Shown here piece by piece: positions 57,303-64,000 of a stretch of DNA of 64,000 nt. This stretch comes from Corynebacterium kalidii (lineage in GTDB: Bacteria > Actinomycetota > Actinomycetes > Mycobacteriales > Mycobacteriaceae). Position 1 is the stretch's first letter. Each line of letters begins with the position of its first letter. The stretch is taken from positions 124,001-188,000 of the forward strand of contig NZ_JALIEA010000013.1 in assembly GCF_022869005.1 (NCBI RefSeq), written 5' to 3'. The translations under genes were made by a program, and so were the position numbers. Below the pieces are notes generated by a model that did not search any database, was not told the origin of the DNA, and saw nothing but the letters and a program-made list of their open reading frames with translations.

Positions 57303-57947
57303 GTGTTCGAAGGTCCCCTCCAGGACGCCATCGACGAGTTCTCCCGCCTCCCGGGCGTGGGGCCCAAGAGCGCTCAACGCATCGCCTTCCACCTCCTCCA
57401 GGCAGAGCCGGAGGACCTGGAACGGCTGACCGGCGCCTTGTCGCGCCTGCAGAAGGGCGTGCGCTACTGCCGGATCTGCCACAACGTGTCCTCGGAGGAG
57501 GTCTGCCGTATCTGTGCGGACTCCACGCGGGACCCCTCGCTGGTCTGTGTGGTCGAGGAGTCGAAGGACATCCAGGTCATCGAGCGCACCGGTGAATACG
57601 ACGGCCGGTACCACGTCCTCGGCGGCGCCCTCGACCCGCTGAACGGGATCGGGCCGAAGGAACTCAACGTCACTGCGCTGGTACAGCGTATCGGCGGACG
57701 GGTCGACGACGTGGTCGCCGCCGACGGCACCGTCGCCGAGCCGCCGGAGATCACCGAGGTCATCATCGCCACCGACCCCAACACTGAAGGGGAGGCGACC
57801 GCCGCCTACCTGGGGCGCCTGCTCAAGGAGTTCCCGGGCCTGACCGTGTCCCGACTGGCCTCCGGGATCCCGATGGGCGGGGACCTCGAGTTCGTCGACG
57901 AGCTGACCCTGTCCCGCGCCTTCGAGGGACGTACCGCGATCCGCTGA
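57303..57947 (+). CDS. recR: Recombination protein RecR
   Basis: RecR works with RecF/RecO to load RecA at gaps. The 214-residue protein has an N-terminal helix-hairpin-helix ([17 protein letters not shown]), a zinc finger [16 protein letters not shown] (Cys56, 59, 68 and 71), a TOPRIM domain with [37 protein letters not shown], and the C-terminal motif [32 protein letters not shown] 57303 lies 12 bp after ybaB. Confidence 0.96.
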   Translation: MFEGPLQDAIDEFSRLPGVGPKSAQRIAFHLLQAEPEDLERLTGALSRLQKGVRYCRICHNVSSEEVCRICADSTRDPSLVCVVEESKDIQVIERTGEYDGRYHVLGGALDPLNGIGPKELNVTALVQRIGGRVDDVVAADGTVAEPPEITEVIIATDPNTEGEATAAYLGRLLKEFPGLTVSRLASGIPMGGDLEFVDELTLSRAFEGRTAIR

Positions 57948-57979
57948 CACGGAGGTGTCACCGGCGTAGCGTACAAGCC

Positions 57980-58378
57980 GTGACCACTACTGAGCATCGC
58001 AGGGCAACCACACAGGCGACTACCCGGGCCGCCGTCTGGGCCACCGTCTTCGGCGGCGCCGGCGTCCTCCACTTCGCGCAGCGACGCGCCTTCGACTCCC
58101 TCGTCCCGGAGGGGCTGCCCGGTGAGCGGCGGTACTGGACGTGGGGGAGCGGTGTCGTCGAGCTGGGCCTGGCCGCCGCGATCGCCAACCCGTCCACCCG
58201 GGCGTCCGCGGCGACGCCGGCGACACTGTTCCTGCTTGCCGTGTGGCCCGGCAACATCAAGATGGCGCTCGACTGGCAGCGGTCGGGGTCGAAGAACACC
58301 CTGATGACGATCGGCGGGTGGGCACGGGTGGCGGGGCAGGTGCCGATGATGCTCTCGACGCGGAAACTCGGTCACTGA
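57980..58378 (+). CDS. DoxX-like small membrane protein
   Basis: The 132-residue protein has about four membrane segments (AAVWATVFGGAGVLHF, SGVVELGLAAAIA, PATLFLLAVWPGNIKMAL and MTIGGWARVAGQVPMML), with the WPGNIKMALDW segment seen in short DoxX-family proteins. Function is unknown; DoxX relatives are linked to quinone or redox processes. GTG 57980 lies 7 nt behind TAGCGT, so it is probably a separate leaderless gene from recR. Confidence 0.7.
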   Translation: MTTTEHRRATTQATTRAAVWATVFGGAGVLHFAQRRAFDSLVPEGLPGERRYWTWGSGVVELGLAAAIANPSTRASAATPATLFLLAVWPGNIKMALDWQRSGSKNTLMTIGGWARVAGQVPMMLSTRKLGH

Positions 58379-58799
58379 CATCACCGGCGTCACCGGCATC
58401 ACCGCTGGTGACAATGTTTCGTTTGGGGTATGACACTCCTGTAATCACTATGTCCGTAATAGTGTCCGCATAGAGTGACGCAGAGCACATGCGGTGCCCG
58501 CGGGAGGGCGGGGGAGCGGCAACGGGGGTGGATCTCAGGGGTTGGAGAGTCGACGGGGAGAAATGGTTGTTGACCTAAGGAAATGATGCCCGCGAGGGGT
58601 CTGCCCGAACCCGAGCCGGGGGTGGGGCAGATATATGTGCAGAACTGATTGAGTCGGAGCTGTACGGGGCGCTTCCTAGAGTTCATCCCTATTCACGCGA
58701 TCGGTGGCCGCACTGTGGCATGCGTGGCATGCCCGGCATGCCCACGTCCGGTCACGTTCGCGAGGAGCCTCCATGACCCGACTCTCCGAAAGGAGCCCG
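58379..58799. other. 421-bp intergenic region upstream of accBC with repeats and AT-rich promoter segment
   Basis: No gene was recognised. It holds a three-copy 9-bp repeat (58380-58406), an AT-rich segment with CACTAT (58446-58451) and ATAGTG (58459-58464) as an inverted repeat, an overlapping GACACT/AGTGTC pair (58432-58437 and 58461-58466), TAGAGT (58677-58682) as a possible -10, and a triple GGCATGC repeat (58716-58742). CGAGGAG before ATG 58773 and AAAGGAG before ATG 58800 are two possible accBC ribosome sites. Binding of a fatty-acid regulator such as FasR is plausible but not shown. Confidence 0.5.
58716..58742. repeat. Three phased 9-bp GGCATGC repeats
   Basis: TGGCATGCG, TGGCATGCC and CGGCATGCC are contiguous; the shared core GGCATGCC is itself a palindrome, so the tract presents three sites 9 bp apart. 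It lies 58 bp before the accBC start chosen here. Confidence 0.7.
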
Positions 58800-60698
58800 A
58801 TGCCGTCCACCATCCTCGTGGCCAATCGTGGCGAGATCGCCGCACGTGTCATCCGTACCGCCCGTGACCTGGGCCTGCGGTCCGTCGCCGTGTACTCCGA
58901 CCAGGACATCGACTCGCCGGCCGTCGAGCTGGCCGATGACGCGTACTCCCTGGAGGGCACCACGCTCCAGGAGACCTACCTCGACATCGCCAAGATCATC
59001 GACGTCGCACACCGGTCCGGGGCCGACGCCGTCCACCCCGGTTACGGCTTCCTCTCCGAGGTCCCCGACGCGGCACAGGCCGTCGTCGACGCCGGTCTGA
59101 CCTGGCTAGGACCCGCCGCCGACACCATCCGGCAGCTCGGCGACAAGATCAGCGCGCGACGCACCGCCATCGCCGCCGGCGTCTCACCGGTGCCCGGCAC
59201 CACCGACCCGGTGCAGTCCATGCAGGAGGTCGACGACTTCGTCGCCGCCCACGGCTACCCGATCGTGCTCAAGCGGTCCGACGGAGGCGGTGGCCGCGGG
59301 ATCGAGGTCATCCGTACCGCCGAGGACCTGAAGACCTTCGCCGCCGGCCACGCCATGGCCGGAGGCGACCTGGACAAGTTCTTCATGGAGCGCTTCATCC
59401 TCTCCGGGCGCCACATCGAGACCCAGTGCATGCGTGACTCCCACGGCAACTTCGCCGTGGTCACCACCCGCGACTGCTCCGTGCAGCGCCGTCACCAGAA
59501 GGTCATCGAGGAAGCTCCGGCCCCGTTCCTGTCCGACGAGGCCGTCGAGACGCTGACCACCTGGTCGAACGCGCTGTTCGACCACACCGACTACGTGGGT
59601 CTGGGCACCTGTGAGTTCATGCTCACCGAGGAGGGCGAACTGTTCTTCCTCGAGGTCAACCCCCGCCTCCAGGTGGAGCACACCGTCTCCGAGGAGGTCA
59701 CCGGACTGGATCTGGTGGAGACACAGTTCACCATCGCCGACGGCGGCACCATCCCCGAGGTCCCCGAGGTCCGCGGCCACTCCATCGAGCTGCGCATCAC
59801 CTCCGAGGACCCGGCCAAGGACCTCGCCCCGACCGCCGGCAAGATCAAGGAACTCGAGTGGCCGGCCGGCCACGGGGTGCGCATCGAGACCGGTGTCCGC
59901 CTCGGCGACAAGGTCTCCCCGGAGTTCGACTCGATGATCGCCAAGCTCATCGTCACCGGTCCGGACCGTCCCCGCGCCATCGCCCGGGCCCGCCGGGCAC
60001 TGGGTGAGCTGTCCATCAAGGGCATCGCCACCTCGACCCCGGTCCTGGACCTGATCATGGCGCACCCGGACTTCGACGGCACCAACGGCCACCGCGACCT
60101 GCGGGTCCGCACCCGCTGGCTGGAGACCAGCTTCCTGCCCGACGTGGACCTGGAGAAGCTCGGCCAGGACTCCGCCGCCGAGGAGGAGGGTGGCATCGCC
60201 GCAGCACTGCGTACCTTCACCGCCCAGATCGACGGACGCCGCCACAAGATCACCCTCCCGGAGAGCCTCGCGAGCCTCGGGTCGATGATGCAGAGCGGCT
60301 TCGGCAGCCTCGGGGAGAAGGGCCAGGAACTCGGTTCACGGTCCCGCCGGAGTCAGCCCCGCCGTGGTTCCCGCCGCCGCAACGGTGACGGTGCCCCCGC
60401 CGCCGGTGCCGCCGCCACCGGGGAGTCGCTCACCGCCGACGGTGCGCTGCAGTCCCCGATGCAGGCCATCGTGGTGCGTATGGGTGCCGAGCCGGGCGCG
60501 ACCGTCAACGAGGGCGACGTCGTCATCGTCCTGGAGGCGATGAAGATGGAGAAGTACATCCACGCCCCGGCCAGCGGCACCATCGCCTCGATCGACGTGG
60601 CCGTCGGCCAGAACGTCAACGCCGGCGACACGCTGCTGCACATCGACACCGCCGACACCGCCGACACCGCCGAGAACACCGAGGAGGCTCCGGAATGA
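58800..60698 (+). CDS. accBC: Acyl-CoA carboxylase alpha subunit, biotin carboxylase plus BCCP (AccBC)
   Basis: The 632-residue protein joins ATP-dependent biotin carboxylase (ILVANRGEIAARVIRTARDLG, KRSDGGGGRGIEVI, EVNPRLQVEHTVSEEVTGLDLVE) to a C-terminal biotin carrier domain with EAMKMEKYI, biotinyl Lys582. A basic linker of SRRSQPRRGSRRR type separates them. ATG 58800 has AAAGGAG; ATG 58773 is an in-frame alternative. The stop overlaps accD (ATGA). A DTADTADTAE tail is encoded by 9-bp repeats. It provides carboxybiotin to the adjacent carboxyltransferase and needs biotin from the bio genes. Confidence 0.94.
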   Translation: MPSTILVANRGEIAARVIRTARDLGLRSVAVYSDQDIDSPAVELADDAYSLEGTTLQETYLDIAKIIDVAHRSGADAVHPGYGFLSEVPDAAQAVVDAGLTWLGPAADTIRQLGDKISARRTAIAAGVSPVPGTTDPVQSMQEVDDFVAAHGYPIVLKRSDGGGGRGIEVIRTAEDLKTFAAGHAMAGGDLDKFFMERFILSGRHIETQCMRDSHGNFAVVTTRDCSVQRRHQKVIEEAPAPFLSDEAVETLTTWSNALFDHTDYVGLGTCEFMLTEEGELFFLEVNPRLQVEHTVSEEVTGLDLVETQFTIADGGTIPEVPEVRGHSIELRITSEDPAKDLAPTAGKIKELEWPAGHGVRIETGVRLGDKVSPEFDSMIAKLIVTGPDRPRAIARARRALGELSIKGIATSTPVLDLIMAHPDFDGTNGHRDLRVRTRWLETSFLPDVDLEKLGQDSAAEEEGGIAAALRTFTAQIDGRRHKITLPESLASLGSMMQSGFGSLGEKGQELGSRSRRSQPRRGSRRRNGDGAPAAGAAATGESLTADGALQSPMQAIVVRMGAEPGATVNEGDVVIVLEAMKMEKYIHAPASGTIASIDVAVGQNVNAGDTLLHIDTADTADTAENTEEAPE

Positions 60699-62263
60699 CC
60701 GCTCCCGAGAAGACGACCAAGGTCGAGAAGATCGCCGCGAAGGCGTCCGTCGACTACGACGCCCTCGCCGCCACCGCCGACGAGAAGGCCCGGAAGTTCC
60801 AGCACGCCAAGGGCAAGCTGACTGCCCGTGAGCGTATCGAGATGCTCTGCGACGAGGGTTCCTTCGTGGAGTTCGGTCGCTTCTTCGGCGGCGACCCCTC
60901 CGAGGGCTTCCTCGGTTCCGCGGTCGCCACCGGTTTCGGCACCATCGACGGCCGGACCGTGGCCGTCTACGCCCAGGACTTCTCCATCCGCGGAGGCACC
61001 CTGGGCAAGGTCGAGGGCCAGAAGATCACCGACCTGATCGACCGCGCCATCGCCGAGCGGGTCCCCTGCTTCGGGCTGCTGGACTCCGGTGGAGCCCGGA
61101 TCCAGGAGGGCGTCGCCGCCCTGTCGTGGTACGGCCGTATCTTCCGCAAGTCCTGCGAGGCCTCCGGCTTCATCCCGCAGATCTCGCTGATCCTCGGCCC
61201 GTGCGCCGGCGGCGCGGTGTACTCCCCGGCGCTGACCGACTTCGTGATCATGCCGCGGGAGAACTCGCACATGTTCGTCACCGGCCCGGACGTGGTCAAG
61301 GCCGTCACCGGCGAGCAGATCAGCCTGGACGACCTGGGTGGCGCCGAGATGCACAACAGCGTCTCCGGTGTCGCCCACTACCTCGCCGAGGACGAGGAGG
61401 ACGCGATCGACTACGCCCGCGCCCTGCTCAACTACCTCCCGCAGAACTGCAACGAGGACACCCCGTCCTACGAGTACGTGCCCACCGAGGAGGACCAGCA
61501 GGCCGCACGCGCCGTCGGCGACATCGTCCCGGCGGACAACCGCATGCCCTACGACGTCGTCGAGGTCATCGAGTCCCTGGTCGACCACGGTGAGTTCGTC
61601 GAGGTCCAGGAGCACTGGGCCCGGTCGATCGTCATCGGGTTCGCCTGCATCGAGGGCCGTCCCGTCGGCGTGGTCGCCGACCAGCCCATGCACAACGCCG
61701 GCACCCTCGACGTCGAGGCGTCGGAGAAGACCGCCCGGTTCGTGCGCTGCTGCGACGCCTTCGGCCTGCCCGTCGTCACCCTGGTCGACGTGCCCGGCTA
61801 CCTGCCCGGCGCCGAGCAGGAGCGCGCCGGCATCATCCGCCGTGGCGCGAAGGTCATCTACGCCTACGGCAACTGCACCGTCCCGGTGGTCACCATGATC
61901 ACCCGCAAGTCCTACGGCGGTGCGTACATCGTGATGGGCTCCAAGGGCATCGGCGCGGACTTCGCCTTCGCCTGGCCGGACGCCGAGATCGCCGTGATGG
62001 GCGCCGAGGGCGCGGTGCAGATCCTGCGCCGCCGTGACATCGCCGCCGTCCCCGACGAGGAGAAGGCCGAGTACACCAAACAACTCGCCGACGAGTACCA
62101 GGCGGAGAACATCAACCCGAACTTCTCCGTGGAGACCGGTGAGATCGACCGCATCGTGGCACCCGCCGACACCCGCGACACCCTCGCCTCCGCGCTGCGC
62201 TCCCTGCGGACCAAGGACCGCGACCGCCGCCACTTCAAGTTCCATTCCAACGGGCCCCTGTGA
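60695..62263 (+). CDS. accD: Acyl-CoA carboxylase beta subunit, probably acetyl-CoA type (AccD)
   Basis: The 522-residue carboxyltransferase has two crotonase-type halves with oxyanion segments LLDSGGARIQEGV/GPCAGGAVYSPAL and VDVPGYLPGAEQE/RKSYGGAYIVMGSK. Ile412 in GGAYIVM is where propionyl-specific PccB has Asp; in Streptomyces the Ile form accepts acetyl-CoA. Together with accBC upstream (ATGA overlap) and fas 11 bp downstream, this points to malonyl-CoA supply for fatty acid synthesis. Confidence 0.93.
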   Translation: MTAPEKTTKVEKIAAKASVDYDALAATADEKARKFQHAKGKLTARERIEMLCDEGSFVEFGRFFGGDPSEGFLGSAVATGFGTIDGRTVAVYAQDFSIRGGTLGKVEGQKITDLIDRAIAERVPCFGLLDSGGARIQEGVAALSWYGRIFRKSCEASGFIPQISLILGPCAGGAVYSPALTDFVIMPRENSHMFVTGPDVVKAVTGEQISLDDLGGAEMHNSVSGVAHYLAEDEEDAIDYARALLNYLPQNCNEDTPSYEYVPTEEDQQAARAVGDIVPADNRMPYDVVEVIESLVDHGEFVEVQEHWARSIVIGFACIEGRPVGVVADQPMHNAGTLDVEASEKTARFVRCCDAFGLPVVTLVDVPGYLPGAEQERAGIIRRGAKVIYAYGNCTVPVVTMITRKSYGGAYIVMGSKGIGADFAFAWPDAEIAVMGAEGAVQILRRRDIAAVPDEEKAEYTKQLADEYQAENINPNFSVETGEIDRIVAPADTRDTLASALRSLRTKDRDRRHFKFHSNGPL

Positions 62264-62274
62264 TTAAGGACACC

Positions 62275-64000
62275 ATGACTGACATCTCCTCCAGCTTCCT
62301 CGCACGTCTGAACGGCGGCAGCGAGAAGACCGCCCTGCTCTTCGGCGGCCAGGCCACCCCGTGGCGTCCCGCCTGCGCGCAGATCTCCGAGGACCCCACG
62401 CTCGCCGGCGAGATCCGTGACCTGATCTCCGCCTCGTCCGACCTGCTGGCACCCGTCGCCGCCGAGCTGACCGCCGGTACCGCCGGTGCACTCTCCCTCG
62501 AGCGCCTCGCCGGCACCGGGCCCTTCGCCGCGGACGCCGGGGCCCCGGTCTCCGCGGCCCTGTCGGTGCCCGGGATCACCGCCGTGCAGTACGCACAGCT
62601 CTCCGCCCTGAAGAACGCCGGCTACGACGCCGCGGCCGCCGTCGCCGACGGCCGTGCGACCGCGCTGGGCCACTCCCAGGGTGTACTCGGTGCGGCCCTC
62701 GTCGCCGACAACGGGCTCACCGACGCCCAGATCTTCGCGATCGCCCGCCTCATCGGCGCGGCCGCGGCCCGCACCACCCGGTCCGCCGGTTTCGCCGTCG
62801 GTGAGCGCACCCCGATGCTCTCCGTCCGTGGCCTGGAGCGTTCCCACCTCGACGCCGTCATCGCCGACGCCGGCGTGGACGTCGAGGTCGCCATCCACAA
62901 CGGCCGTCGCCGTTTCATCCTCTCCGGCACCCCGGAGGACCTCGGCGTCGTCGAGCAGACCGTCCTGCTGCTCGGCGAGAAGGACGCCGCGGAGCTCGCC
63001 GCCAAGACCCGTGGTGGCGCACCGCTGTCGCCGCAGACCGAGTACCTCGAGGTCACCGTCCCGTTCCACCACAGCTCCATGGAGCCCGCCGTCCAGCAGG
63101 TCATCGCCTGGGCCGGACGCTGCGGCCTGCCGGACGCGGAGGCCTTCGCCCGCGCCGTGCTCACCGACCACATCGACTGGGTCTCCCAGGTCGCCACCGC
63201 CCGTGACGAGGGGACCGCCTGGTTCCTCGACCTCGGCCCCGGTGTCGTCGCCTCGCGGATCTCCGCCGACATCATCGAGGGCTCCGGCGCCGGCATCGTC
63301 GCCGCCGGCAGCCTCGACGACGTCGACGCCCTCGCCGCCCCGGGCCCCGACCCGCAGCGCACCGTCGACTGGTCCGCCTTCGCCCCGCGCCTGCTCGACC
63401 TGCCCACCGGCCAGGTCGTGGAGACCGCGTTCTCCCGTCTGACCGGACGGTCCCCGGTGCTGCTCGCCGGCATGACGCCGACCACCGTCGACCCCGAGAT
63501 CGTCGCCGCCGCCGCGAACGCCGGCTACTGGGCGGAACTCGCCGGTGGTGGACAGGTCACCGCCGAGGTCTTCGACGCCAACCTCACCAAGCTCAAGAGC
63601 CTGCTCGAGCCCGGCCGGGCCGTGCAGTTCAACGCCATGTTCATGGACCGCTACCTGTGGAACCTCCACTTCGGCGGCCAGCGCGTGGTCTCCAAGGCCC
63701 GTGAATCCGGTGCCCCGCTGGACGGCGTGGTCATCTCCGCCGGCATCCCGGAGCCCGACGAGGCCCCCGAGGTCATCGGCGCCCTGCGTGGTTCCGGTTT
63801 CTCGCACATCGCCCTGAAGCCGGGCACCGTCAACCAGATTCGCGCCGGCCTGGGCATCGCCCGTCAGATCGAGGACACCGGCACCAGCATCATCCTCCAG
63901 GTGGAGGACGGCCACGCCGGTGGCCACCACTCCTGGGAGAACCTGGACGACCTGCTCACCGCGACCTACGCGGAGATCCGTCGCCAGAAGAACGTGGTGC
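62275..64000 (+). CDS. fas: Type I fatty acid synthase, 5' part (cut by window edge)
   Basis: The frame from ATG 62275 (AAGGA upstream) runs to the window end, giving 575 residues of what is normally a protein of about 3000. An acetyltransferase domain comes first, with active serine in GHSQG (132-136) and VTVPFHHSSMEPA; the enoyl reductase domain follows with GRSPVLLAGMTPTTVDPEIV (about 391-410) and VEDGHAGGHHSWENL (543-557). This is the FAS-I order of Corynebacteriales. It is probably co-transcribed with accBC-accD. Corynebacteria may have FasA and FasB; this part does not tell which. Confidence 0.95.
   Translation, partial: MTDISSSFLARLNGGSEKTALLFGGQATPWRPACAQISEDPTLAGEIRDLISASSDLLAPVAAELTAGTAGALSLERLAGTGPFAADAGAPVSAALSVPGITAVQYAQLSALKNAGYDAAAAVADGRATALGHSQGVLGAALVADNGLTDAQIFAIARLIGAAAARTTRSAGFAVGERTPMLSVRGLERSHLDAVIADAGVDVEVAIHNGRRRFILSGTPEDLGVVEQTVLLLGEKDAAELAAKTRGGAPLSPQTEYLEVTVPFHHSSMEPAVQQVIAWAGRCGLPDAEAFARAVLTDHIDWVSQVATARDEGTAWFLDLGPGVVASRISADIIEGSGAGIVAAGSLDDVDALAAPGPDPQRTVDWSAFAPRLLDLPTGQVVETAFSRLTGRSPVLLAGMTPTTVDPEIVAAAANAGYWAELAGGGQVTAEVFDANLTKLKSLLEPGRAVQFNAMFMDRYLWNLHFGGQRVVSKARESGAPLDGVVISAGIPEPDEAPEVIGALRGSGFSHIALKPGTVNQIRAGLGIARQIEDTGTSIILQVEDGHAGGHHSWENLDDLLTATYAEIRRQKNVV

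Noticed and set aside
58773..58799. ATG 58773 as the accBC start
   Set aside because: Kept only as an alternative: the family begins just before ILVANRGEIA, and ATG 58800 has the stronger AAAGGAG site.
60353..62245. Long minus-strand open frame of 630 codons opposite accBC and accD
   Set aside because: Both plus-strand genes have full enzyme motifs and typical starts; the opposite frame is low-complexity Gly/Val/Asp/Leu, as expected from GC-rich codon bias.
61912..63930. Minus-strand open frame of 672 codons opposite fas
   Set aside because: FAS-I acetyltransferase and enoyl reductase motifs are clear on the plus strand; the antisense product shows no recognisable motif.

Overview
The window reads as chromosome of a high-GC member of the Corynebacteriales, most likely a high-GC Corynebacterium. 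The evidence is the type I fatty acid synthase start behind an accBC-accD pair, a BfaA/BfaB (TmsA/TmsB) pair for 10-methyl branched fatty acids, a REP13E12/DUF222 HNH gene, a Pat-type aminotransferase beside a tRNA-Ser, the block aspT, dnaX, ybaB, recR, and many start codons lying 6 to 8 nt behind a TANNNT hexamer, as expected for leaderless actinobacterial transcripts. No phage, insertion sequence, CRISPR array or rRNA operon was seen. Both ends cut genes: bioF on the left and fas on the right.

Layout. 1-2908: biotin genes, bioF facing bioA-bioD across a triple-repeat operator. 2968-9939: an NCS1 permease, a class III sirtuin, a gamma carbonic anhydrase-like protein, a glutamine amidotransferase, redox enzymes and a TetR regulator. 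10016-14179: an HNH protein, a DUF488 protein and the helicase HrpB. 14238-17741: the bfaA-bfaB operon and a septum-formation-type lipoprotein. 17738-22418: an OHCU decarboxylase-like protein, pat, a tRNA-Ser, and two identical tRNA-Arg genes that bracket a DHFR-like gene and an SDR gene. 22454-29868: a condensation-fold protein, then a two-component system divergent from five packed genes for exported or membrane-anchored proteins. 29876-32298: tyrA, the tadA pair, a tiny antitoxin-like protein and a tRNA-Ser. 32442-38911: an MMPL exporter, an ECF41 sigma factor with its AhpD-like partner, an SDR/MarR island of lower GC, and tgt. 39018-49922: housekeeping and metabolic genes (AarF kinase, PadR regulator, gluQ, a crotonase, a sugar kinase, nadE, dsdA). 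50115-58378: a tRNA-Ser, SRP RNA, an ABC-F gene behind a leader peptide and hairpin, aspT, dnaX, ybaB and recR. 58800-64000: accBC, accD and the 5' part of fas.

How the parts work together. Biotin made with BioF, BioA and BioD is the cofactor of the AccBC/AccD carboxylase, which supplies malonyl-CoA to FAS-I. BfaA and BfaB then modify fatty acyl chains. TGT and GluQ belong to queuosine modification of tRNA, and TadA to inosine modification. The most promising less-described unit is the two-component system plus exported-hydrolase cassette (23747-29868). A perfect 11-bp inverted repeat sits between the two, and its arms fall where the -35 regions of both divergent promoters should lie. Other regulatory candidates are the ECF41 autoregulatory promoter, the leader peptide and Shine-Dalgarno-sequestering hairpin before the ABC-F gene, and repeats upstream of dsdA. 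All of this was read by eye; no database search was run.
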